64,000 nucleotides of DNA. Source: Bryobacteraceae bacterium (GTDB taxonomy: Bacteria > Acidobacteriota > Terriglobia > Bryobacterales > Bryobacteraceae). The notes beneath the pieces were generated by a model that saw only the letters and a list, made by a program, of their open reading frames with translations, did not search any database and was not told where the DNA came from. Shown here piece by piece: positions 57,907 through 64,000 of this stretch; positions within the stretch are counted from its first letter, which is position 1, and the number at the start of each line of letters is the position of its first letter. The position numbers and the translations under genes were made by a program. The stretch lies in contig JARKOC010000197.1 of assembly GCA_029975915.1 (NCBI GenBank), positions 1 to 64,000 of the forward strand, in the 5' to 3' direction.

Positions 57907-59054
57907 CCAAGCATCCGATTTACCTGGACTACAACGCCACCACCCCGCATGCCCCGGAGGTGATCGAGGCGATGCGCCCCTATCTTGTGGAGCACTTCGG
58001 CAACCCGTCCAGTTCCCATTGGTACGGCCGGAAAGCCCGCGAGGCCGTTGAGGCGGCGCGATGCCAAGTAGCCGCGCTGCTGAACTGCACGCCGGCCGAA
58101 GTCCTCTTCACCAGCGGCGGCACTGAATCCAACAACCATGCCATTCGGGGTGTCGCGCTCGCCCGGCGGGGTCATGGCAAGCACATCATCACGAGCCAGA
58201 TCGAACATCCCGCCGTGACCGGAGTCTGCGAAAGGCTCAAGCAAGACGGATTCGAGATCACCTACCTCCCCGTCGACGGGCACGGCATGGTGAGCGCCGG
58301 CGATGTCGAGAGGGCAATTCGCCCGCAGACGATCCTCATCACGCTGATGCACGCGAACAATGAGGTGGGCACGATTCAGCCCATCGAGGAGGTTGCAGCG
58401 CTGGCGCAGGCGCGGGGCATTGTCTTTCACACGGACGCGGCGCAGTCCGCCGGCAAGATTCCAACCGATGTTCGTGCGTTGGGAGTGGACCTGCTGTCGA
58501 TCGCCGGTCACAAGCTGTACGCACCGAAAGGCGTGGGGGCGCTCTACATCCGCAAAGGAACGGCTCTGGAACGTTTCATGGAGGGTGCCGGGCAGGAGGG
58601 TGGCAGAAGGCCGGGCACGGAGAATGTTCTGGAAGTCGTGGGTCTGGGGAAAGCATGTGAGATCGCTCACAGGGATCTCGCGGCAAACCGTGAGCACATG
58701 CGCCGCATGCGGCACAGGCTGGAGGCCGGACTCCTTGAGCGGGTGGCGAATATCAGCGTCAACGGCCATCCCGGCAATCGGCTTCCGAACACGCTGAGCG
58801 CCAGCGTGGAGGGCCTGGATGCAGGCGCTGTGCTCACCGCCATCGAGGACAGAGTGGCAGCTTCCGCGGGTGCAGCATGCCACTCCGGTCACGTTCATGT
58901 CTCGCACGTGCTTCAGGCGATGCGTATCCCGGAGGAATGGGCGAGGGGGACAATCCGATTTTCCACGGGACGCATGACCAGCGAGGAGGACATCGACACC
59001 GCAGTGGCCGTCGTCGCGGACGCGGCCGAACGTCTTCGGGCCGGACGCTCGTAA
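57903..59054 (+). CDS. Cysteine desulfurase, NifS/IscS type
   Basis: This 383-residue PLP enzyme removes sulfur (or selenium) from cysteine (or selenocysteine) and carries it as a persulfide. The start YLDYNATTPHAPEVIEAMRP, the PLP-phosphate segment FTSGGTESNNHAI, the substrate-site AAQSAGKIP, the Schiff-base lysine in SIAGHKLYAPKGVGALY and the sulfur-accepting Cys in SAGAACHSG near 325 are all present. The active-site loop is of the NifS/IscS group. The TTG start at 57903 overlaps the upstream stop by four bases and has GGGAGAAGA before it. Context suggests it feeds sulfur or selenium to the DsrE-type proteins downstream. Confidence 0.9.
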   Translation: MTKHPIYLDYNATTPHAPEVIEAMRPYLVEHFGNPSSSHWYGRKAREAVEAARCQVAALLNCTPAEVLFTSGGTESNNHAIRGVALARRGHGKHIITSQIEHPAVTGVCERLKQDGFEITYLPVDGHGMVSAGDVERAIRPQTILITLMHANNEVGTIQPIEEVAALAQARGIVFHTDAAQSAGKIPTDVRALGVDLLSIAGHKLYAPKGVGALYIRKGTALERFMEGAGQEGGRRPGTENVLEVVGLGKACEIAHRDLAANREHMRRMRHRLEAGLLERVANISVNGHPGNRLPNTLSASVEGLDAGAVLTAIEDRVAASAGAACHSGHVHVSHVLQAMRIPEEWARGTIRFSTGRMTSEEDIDTAVAVVADAAERLRAGRS

Positions 59055-59068
59055 GAGGACAGGGGAAG

Positions 59069-60307
59069 ATGAAATCAACGATCTTGGTGCTTGGCGGCGG
59101 TATAGGCGGCATAGTGGCCGCGAACGAGATTCGGCGGCAACTACCTTCCACCCATCGTGTCGTGGTGGTGGAAAAGAATGCGCAACACGCATTTGCTCCT
59201 TCATTCCTGTGGTTCATGACGGGAGACCGTGAGCCACATCAGATCCGCAGGCCGCTGGCAGGCCTTCTGCGCCGAGGCGTCGAACTGGTCCAGGCGGAAG
59301 TTTTGGGCATCGACCCCGTCCGGCGGACGGTGAGCACCAGCGCCGCGGAGATCGCGTATGATCACCTGATCGTGGCGCTGGGTGCCGATCTGGCGCCCGA
59401 GGCCATCCCAGGCTTGGCCGAGGCGTCGCAGACGTTCTTCACGTTCGAGGGCGCCACGCGACTGCGCGACACACTCGAGAGTCTTTCCGGCGGACGGATT
59501 GCCGTCGTTGTGTCAGCCATGCCGTACAAGTGCCCTGGTGCGCCTCACGAGGGGGCAATGCTCATCGCTGACTATTTCCGCCGGCGGGGCTTGTCTTCCA
59601 AGGTGGAGATCCACTTGTTTACACCGGAGTCGCAGCCGATGCCGGTGGCTGGCCCGCAGCTTGGTGAAGCCGTTCGAGGGATGCTCCACGCAAAGCGTAT
59701 CGAGTTCCACCCGCTCCATAAGCTCACCTCCGTGGACGGAGGCGCGCGGGAGATGAGCTTCGACAACGGGGTGCGGCTCGGATATGACCTGCTCGTGGCG
59801 GTGCCTCCCCACCGCGCGCCACGAGCCGCTGTGGACGCCGGGCTCACCAACCAGACTGGATGGGTTCCAGTCGATCCGCGGACATTGCGGACGAGTCAGG
59901 ATGGTGTCTATGCGATCGGCGACGTTACAGCGATTCCGATTCCGGGGCGGTGGAAGCCGGATGTGCCGCTGATGTTACCCAAGGCCGGCGTGTTCGCTCA
60001 CGCGCAGGCCGAAGTGGTCGCGCAACGCATCGCCGCTGAGGTAACCGGGCGTTCGTACGAAGCGGCGTTTTGCGGTGACGGGTACTGCATGCTGGAGGCC
60101 GGCGAGGACCTGGCTGGGTTCGCGTTTGGCAACTTCTTCGCAGAACCCGCACCAAACGTACAACTCAGGCAGATCGGAAAGGCCTGGCACCTGGGCAAGG
60201 TGCTGTTCGAAAAATGGTGGCTCGCCCCTGTCGGCTTGCGACGGTCGGCGATTGGCTGGGCCATGAAAGCAGGCGGAAGACTCTACGGCATCCCGATCAA
60301 CCTCTAG
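59069..60307 (+). CDS. FAD-dependent oxidoreductase, sulfide:quinone reductase-like
   Basis: This 412-residue flavoprotein begins with the dinucleotide motif LVLGGGIGGIVAANEI. It has the second half FAD site YAIGDVTAIPIP and the SQR-type insert SAMPYKCPGAPHEGA. Cys155 and Cys335 or Cys340 (FCGDGYCMLEAG) lie where sulfide:quinone reductases have their redox pair. The third cysteine of type I SQR is not seen. The C-terminal helix (WHLGKVLFEKWWLAPVGLRR) could bind the membrane. It would oxidise sulfide or a polysulfide and pass electrons to quinone. It lies 14 bases after the desulfurase gene in the same operon. Confidence 0.82.
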   Translation: MKSTILVLGGGIGGIVAANEIRRQLPSTHRVVVVEKNAQHAFAPSFLWFMTGDREPHQIRRPLAGLLRRGVELVQAEVLGIDPVRRTVSTSAAEIAYDHLIVALGADLAPEAIPGLAEASQTFFTFEGATRLRDTLESLSGGRIAVVVSAMPYKCPGAPHEGAMLIADYFRRRGLSSKVEIHLFTPESQPMPVAGPQLGEAVRGMLHAKRIEFHPLHKLTSVDGGAREMSFDNGVRLGYDLLVAVPPHRAPRAAVDAGLTNQTGWVPVDPRTLRTSQDGVYAIGDVTAIPIPGRWKPDVPLMLPKAGVFAHAQAEVVAQRIAAEVTGRSYEAAFCGDGYCMLEAGEDLAGFAFGNFFAEPAPNVQLRQIGKAWHLGKVLFEKWWLAPVGLRRSAIGWAMKAGGRLYGIPINL

Positions 60308-60343
60308 CTTGAACCTGCGCTCGAGAGGACTGCCCAGACGGTC

Positions 60344-60664
60344 ATGAAACTCGGAATGATCATTACTCAAACAGAACCGGAGACGGTATACAACGCGATG
60401 CGGCTGGCGCTCTACAGCTTGAAGCAGGGCGACCACGTCCGAATCTTCCTGTCGGGCAAAGGTGTCGAGATCGACTCCGTCGAAGACCCAATCTTCGACG
60501 TGAAGGGCGAGGCACAGAAGGTGCTGGACGCAGGAGGCGAATTCCTCGCATGCGGAACGTGCCTGAAACTTCGCAACTCCGGAGGATCGGAGATCTGCCC
60601 GTTGTCAACGTTGAAGGATCATTACGAAGTCGTGCGCGACTCAGACAAGCTGTTGACGGTCTGA
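60344..60664 (+). CDS. DsrE-family sulfur-transfer protein
   Basis: This 106-residue cytoplasmic protein has the DsrE/DsrF fold: MKLGMIITQTEPETVYNAMR, ALYSLKQGDHVRIFLSGKGV, and the active segment FLACGTCLKLRNSGG, in which Cys70 and Cys73 form a CxxC pair, followed by SEICPLSTLKD. Family members carry persulfides between enzymes. It has no signal peptide, in contrast to the very similar exported protein encoded 55 bases downstream. The operon context (desulfurase, SQR-like, rhodanese regulator) supports intracellular sulfur relay. Confidence 0.88.
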   Translation: MKLGMIITQTEPETVYNAMRLALYSLKQGDHVRIFLSGKGVEIDSVEDPIFDVKGEAQKVLDAGGEFLACGTCLKLRNSGGSEICPLSTLKDHYEVVRDSDKLLTV

Positions 60665-60718
60665 TCCGGCCAGTGACGCCGGAGAAGACCAGCACGGGTG
60701 ATAAACGAAGGAGACCTG

Positions 60719-61147
60719 ATGATACGAAACCCACGTGCCTACTGGTTTCTGGTGGCGCTGCTGATGGCAGTTCCGTTCCAGGGATGCAGAACGGTTTCCA
60801 CCCAGGCTTCGGGTGGCAAGGCCTCGATGAAGCTCGGGATCGTGATGACGACCGCCGATCCGGGAACTGTTTTCAATGCCTTCCGGCTGGCCAACTACTC
60901 CCTTAAACACGGGGATACCGTTGCGGTCTTTCTCCTCGGAAAAGCCGTAGAGCTCGACCAGATCCACGATCAGAAGTTCGATGTGCAAGGCATCGCCAAG
61001 ACCTTTCAGGGAAAGGGCGGCAAGGTCATGGCCTGAGGAACTTGCCTCAAGCTCCGCAATTCGGGAGGTTCGGAACTGTGCCCACGTTCGACCCTGAAGG
61101 ACCTTCATGATCTGGTTCGAGATTCCGATCGAGTTGTCACGTTCTGA
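60719..61147 (+). CDS. Exported DsrE-family protein with in-frame TGA, probable selenoprotein
   Basis: The frame from the ATG at 60719 (GAAGGAG upstream) encodes a signal or lipoprotein segment (FLVALLMAVPFQGC), a DsrE domain (MKLGIVMTTADPGTVFNAFR, ANYSLKHGDTVAVFLLGKAV), then a TGA at 61034-61036. Reading through it, the frame continues GTCLKLRNSGGSELCPRST and LVRDSDRVVTF to a TGA at 61145-61147. The upstream paralogue has CGTCLKLRNSGGSEICP at the same place, so the TGA stands for its first active-site Cys. The product would be 142 residues with Sec106-Gly-Thr-Cys109. A small stem (CTCC 61052-61055 with GGAG 61064-61067) lies 16 to 31 bases after the TGA, where a bacterial SECIS would be. A sequencing error or a nonsense mutation remains possible. 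Confidence 0.75.
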
Positions 61148-61232
61148 ATTGCCGGACGTGACAATTCGCGTCCGCTGCTGGCGCAGTTCACGAATTGGCT
61201 CGTTGTCCGGCAGTTCGGCGTGCATTTATCCT

Positions 61233-61378
61233 AAATTCCGAAGTTGACCTCCCCTGAGGGCGATTTGGAGCCTTCCATGACTGGGCCGGCTGGCCCGCCT
61301 GGCGTCAGCATCGCATGGCAAAACCCAACTTCAGCGAAGTTGGGTTTTGACACTACAAGATACTCGCGAGCAGGGGGT
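61233..61378. repeat. Direct repeat left of the TonB receptor gene, copy 1
   Basis: About 146 bases, from AAATTCCGAAGTTGACCTCC to GATACTCGCGAGCAGGGGG, match 63842-63986 in the same orientation with scattered substitutions. Both copies contain a hairpin based on CCAACTTC...GAAGTTGG. The repeats flank the receptor gene at 61382-63769. No transposase is present. A non-autonomous repeat or the scar of a duplication is likely. Confidence 0.75.
61321..61349. terminator. Bidirectional intrinsic terminator inside repeat copy 1
   Basis: AAAACCCAACTTC (61321-61333) and GAAGTTGGGTTTT (61337-61349) form a perfect 13-bp stem with a 3-base loop and T-runs on both strands. It lies between the convergent ends of the DsrE operon and the receptor gene. 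Copy 2 has a shorter version at 63933-63950. Confidence 0.85.
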
Positions 61379-61381
61379 TTC

Positions 61382-63769
61382 TCAGAAGCTCCAGCGGAAT
61401 CCCACCTGAATCAGCCGGGGCGATCCGGGGAGCATGCCGCGCGAGCGGTCCACCAGGACGAGACGATCCATCGCGTTCTTTACCGTGACGAAGGCGGTGG
61501 TGCGCAGTGTCTCCAGCGGGATGTTCAGCGTGCCGTTCCAGATCACGTTGCCGGGAATGACGCCGCGCTGGCCGTCCGCAGACGGATTGACCGAGTTCAG
61601 GTCGTCGCCGAATTGTCTGGACGTCTGCACCATCTCCATCATGATATTCATGCCGGTGCGATGCGTGAAGCCGGCAGTTGCGTTCAGGAGTGACCCCGGA
61701 GAGTAGGGCAGCCGATTGCCCGTGATCTGCACGGTGCCGGACCCGGCCACGTTGGAGTAGCGCAGGCCTTCGAACTGGGAGGTGGGAATCCACGTCCAGG
61801 CGCCGCGCAGATAGAGCGAATTGCCGGAACCCAACACGTTGCGAACGTCGTAGCGGCCGGAGAACTCACCGCCCTGATGCAGGGTCTGGCCGGCGCTGGT
61901 CAGTGCGGAACCGATGCCGCCGGCGAGAGAAGCGGCGATAATCTGGTTCTGGTAGTCCATGCGGAAGAACGTCGATTCCAGGCTGAAGTGACGAGAGATG
62001 CGGGCGCGGATGCCGGCTTCATAGTTCCAACTCAGTTCGGGATCGAGTTCCACGAAGCCCCCTGTGTTGCCGATGATGTCTTCCGTGCGCGGCGGCGAGA
62101 AACCGCGGTGAACGCCGGCGAAGATCGTGATGGCGCTCTTCGGGGTCCAGGCCGCTCCGATACCGGGGATGGCGCGCGTGAGTGTTGTGCTGCCGGTGGC
62201 GCCGCGGCCTGAGTCGAACAACCGGTTGGTGCGCTGATACCGGATGTGTTCAAGGCGAATACCAGGGGTCACAGTGAAATTGCCGAAGAAGAAGCGGTTC
62301 TGTACATAACCGGAATAGGCTTGGGCGCGGCGCTGATTATCTTCCACGGCGGAACCGGTGCGTGACGTAGGGTAGTTGCCATTCATTTGCACGCGCTCTT
62401 GCGACTCGTAGTGCGCGCGAACGCCGGCGTCGAGCTCCGAACGGACGCCGAAAAACGAGTAGTTCCAACGGGTGCGCGGATCGACGCCCCATGTGTAATA
62501 GCGTCGTAGACGGCCTTCTATGCCGCACGTCGTATTGAGATTGGCCATGCCGGCGCAGACCGGATCGGCTGCGTCGTTGGGGCGCTGGCCGGAGTTGGAG
62601 GACTGCCGCCACCAGTTGCGATGGAATACGGAGCCGTAGACGGTGGTGGTGAGAATGAGATTGGGTTGCAGCGCGGCGGAGTGGGCGGCGGAGGCGCCCC
62701 AGCGGTCGCCGTAGAAATGATCGTTACGGAATGGATTCCAGCGCGGATCCGTTTCCCATTCTGCGAGGCGGAGGCCGGAGTAGGTTAAGCGCGAGTCCTC
62801 GGTATAGTAGTTGGCCTTGAAGGCGAGAGCCTGTTTCGGTGAGAGCGGGGTGAGGATCTTGAAGTTATAGTCGCTGAGGCCGCTGCGTACGTTGTCGCGT
62901 GCACCCTCACCCTGCTTGCGGACCGCGTCGAAGAGTAAGCCTGTGCCGTTCCATGTGCCGCCATAGCGGAGGTGGCCGTTGAAATAGTCGCGGTTGCCGC
63001 CGGTGAGCGAGAGCATGCCGGCAGACTTACCGGGGATGGCAGGCGTCACGTAGTTCACCACGCCGCCGACGGTGTTGGGCCCCCAGGCGATCTGGCCGGA
63101 ACCCTTCACTACTTCAATGGAATCAAACCGATCCACCGGTGGATGGTAGTATGACGCGTTATCTCCATAGGGCGCGTAGGCCAGCGGCACGCCGTCCTCC
63201 AGCAGTAAAACCTTGGTGGAGCGTGCGGGGTTCAAGCCCCGGATGCCGATGTTCGGACGCAGACTGAAACCCTCTTCCGGGCGGGCGTAGACACCTGTTA
63301 TCTTCCGGAGCGCCTCCTCAAAGCCTACGACCTTGGATTCGTTCAGAGCGGCGGAGTCCACGATCGAGACGGAGCCGGGTGTGCGGCTGACGATTTCCGG
63401 AGTACCGGCGATGGAGTTTGCCGAGACTAGCAGTTCCTGGGCGAGAGCCGCGGGCTGCAGCGTGATGACATAGCCTGCGAGTCCGGCAGCCGGGATATCC
63501 ACGGTGCTCTCCGATTGCGCGAAGCCCAAGGCTTGCGCGGTGACTGTCCAGGAGCCCGGCACGGACGGCTTCAAGTGATACTCACCTGCCAAGTTAGTAG
63601 CGGCGGCGAGCCTGGCAGGCGCGGCCGCGGACCGTAGCGTAACCATGCAGTTGGGGACGGACGCTCCGGAGGAATCGACGACAATGCCCTGAAAACGCAA
63701 TGATTGTTGGGCAGGTACGGCTTGAGCCAGCGCCGCGAGGAGGAGGATGCGGAGAGTGATTGGAAGCAT
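61382..63769 (-). CDS. TonB-dependent receptor with N-terminal carboxypeptidase-like domain (FecA-like)
   Basis: The protein has 795 residues. A signal peptide (ITLRILLLAALAQAVPAQ) is followed by a carboxypeptidase-regulatory-like beta domain (QGIVVDSSGASVPNCMVTLR, LAGEYHLKPSVPGSWTVTA), then the plug (VSRTPGSVSIVDSAALNESK, LRPNIGIRGLNPARSTKVLL, DRFDSIEVVKGSGQIAWGPN, TVGGVVNYVTP) and a 22-strand barrel ending RLIQVGFRWSF with the terminal aromatic. The plug and the YTEDSRLTYSGLRLAEWETD segment resemble FecA-type ferric citrate receptors. The ligand is inferred only as a metal chelate. The ATG at 63769 gives the best signal peptide, with no strong ribosome site. Direct repeats flank the gene. 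Confidence 0.88.
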   Translation of the reverse strand: MLPITLRILLLAALAQAVPAQQSLRFQGIVVDSSGASVPNCMVTLRSAAAPARLAAATNLAGEYHLKPSVPGSWTVTAQALGFAQSESTVDIPAAGLAGYVITLQPAALAQELLVSANSIAGTPEIVSRTPGSVSIVDSAALNESKVVGFEEALRKITGVYARPEEGFSLRPNIGIRGLNPARSTKVLLLEDGVPLAYAPYGDNASYYHPPVDRFDSIEVVKGSGQIAWGPNTVGGVVNYVTPAIPGKSAGMLSLTGGNRDYFNGHLRYGGTWNGTGLLFDAVRKQGEGARDNVRSGLSDYNFKILTPLSPKQALAFKANYYTEDSRLTYSGLRLAEWETDPRWNPFRNDHFYGDRWGASAAHSAALQPNLILTTTVYGSVFHRNWWRQSSNSGQRPNDAADPVCAGMANLNTTCGIEGRLRRYYTWGVDPRTRWNYSFFGVRSELDAGVRAHYESQERVQMNGNYPTSRTGSAVEDNQRRAQAYSGYVQNRFFFGNFTVTPGIRLEHIRYQRTNRLFDSGRGATGSTTLTRAIPGIGAAWTPKSAITIFAGVHRGFSPPRTEDIIGNTGGFVELDPELSWNYEAGIRARISRHFSLESTFFRMDYQNQIIAASLAGGIGSALTSAGQTLHQGGEFSGRYDVRNVLGSGNSLYLRGAWTWIPTSQFEGLRYSNVAGSGTVQITGNRLPYSPGSLLNATAGFTHRTGMNIMMEMVQTSRQFGDDLNSVNPSADGQRGVIPGNVIWNGTLNIPLETLRTTAFVTVKNAMDRLVLVDRSRGMLPGSPRLIQVGFRWSF

Positions 63770-63841
63770 GTGGGAGGACCGTCTGAATTCATAGTGTAGA
63801 TGCAAATGACTTGCAAAGCAACTATCATTGTCAGGATTGCG

Positions 63842-63986
63842 AAATTTCGAAGTTGACCTCCCCTGAGGGCGATTTGGGGCCTTCCACGACGGGGCCGGCG
63901 GGCCCGCTTGGCGTCAGCATACATGGCGGGAGCCAACTTCGCGAAGTTGGGTTTTGCCACTGCAAGATACTCGCGAGCAAGGGGGC
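63842..63986. repeat. Direct repeat right of the TonB receptor gene, copy 2
   Basis: About 145 bases matching 61233-61378 in the same orientation, with shared blocks GAAGTTGACCTCCCCTGAGG, GGCGTCAGCAT and AAGATACTCGCGAGCA. The hairpin CCAACTTC-GC-GAAGTTGG followed by GTTTT lies at 63933-63950. It lies upstream of the receptor start. The last bases of the window continue past it without a visible gene. Confidence 0.75.
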
Positions 63987-64000
63987 TCGTTTTCAGACCG

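Noticed and set aside
58263..58280. GGGCAC-N6-GTGAGC inside the cysteine desulfurase gene
   Set aside because: It lies inside a coding region, has an imperfect right arm and no sigma-54 element near it, so it is most likely chance.
61034..61036. TGA taken as the ordinary end of a 112-codon DsrE gene
   Set aside because: The conserved active-site half of the domain continues in frame after it and matches the paralogue. An ordinary stop here would leave a protein without its active site.

Overview
The window reads like a metal- and thiol-resistance island of a high-GC Gram-negative bacterium, most likely an Acidobacteriota member (Bryobacterales/Solibacter-like). This is an inference from the style of the genes: a VWA protein of the type common in that phylum, a TonB receptor with an N-terminal carboxypeptidase-like domain, a TPR-CHAT protein, CHASE2 and FecR domains, and many secreted proteins of unknown family. 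I saw no rRNA, tRNA, CRISPR array or transposase.

Layout. 1-1838 is the N-terminal part of a TPR-CHAT protein that runs off the left edge. 2365-8659 (+) is a first heavy-metal RND efflux operon headed by a small His-rich secreted protein. 8806-19720 (-) is a second operon in the order Cys-rich secreted protein, CzcC, CzcB, CzcA, PII-like protein, a 52-residue membrane protein, a zinc/cadmium-type P-ATPase, DUF302, and a frameshifted gene. 19733-21027 is a scar of decayed fragments: the CusA tail and its partner gene on one strand, abutting half a P-ATPase on the other. 21244-22405 holds two small secreted or membrane proteins. 22468-33121 (-) is a copper/silver operon (TolC, CusB, CusA, two unknown secreted proteins, cytochrome c, a small secreted protein, CopA).

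33422-37593 (+) carries a lytic transglycosylase, a ZraSR/NtrBC-like two-component pair and a HAMP membrane protein with no output domain. 37578-38498 (-) is the VWA protein. 39076-43736 (+) is a seven-gene thiol-redox, DUF2318 and ABC-transporter operon resembling part of P19-type iron systems. 43888-46567 is a complete small mercury operon (merR divergent from merTPA, with a textbook mer operator).

46677-56815 contains the most coherent novel-looking unit. A CHASE2 histidine kinase and a sigma-54 activator sit among genes for a Met/Gly-rich secreted protein, a multicopper oxidase with Met-Gly inserts, a FecR-domain protein with a Met-rich tail, and an outer-membrane protein with a Gly-Met-Pro repeat. 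Three of these transcription units have a GG-N10-GC sigma-54 promoter preceded by a GGGCAC-N6-GTGCCC palindrome (one copy has a single mismatch). I read this as a dedicated sigma-54 regulon for Met-rich, probably Cu(I)-handling, envelope proteins.

57214-61147 (+) is a sulfur-trafficking operon: ArsR-rhodanese regulator with its own palindromic operator, cysteine desulfurase, SQR-like flavoprotein, DsrE protein, and a second exported DsrE protein in which an in-frame TGA replaces the first cysteine of the paralogue's CGTC motif, so it is probably a selenoprotein. 61382-63769 (-) is a TonB-dependent receptor flanked by about 145-bp direct repeats carrying terminator-like hairpins.
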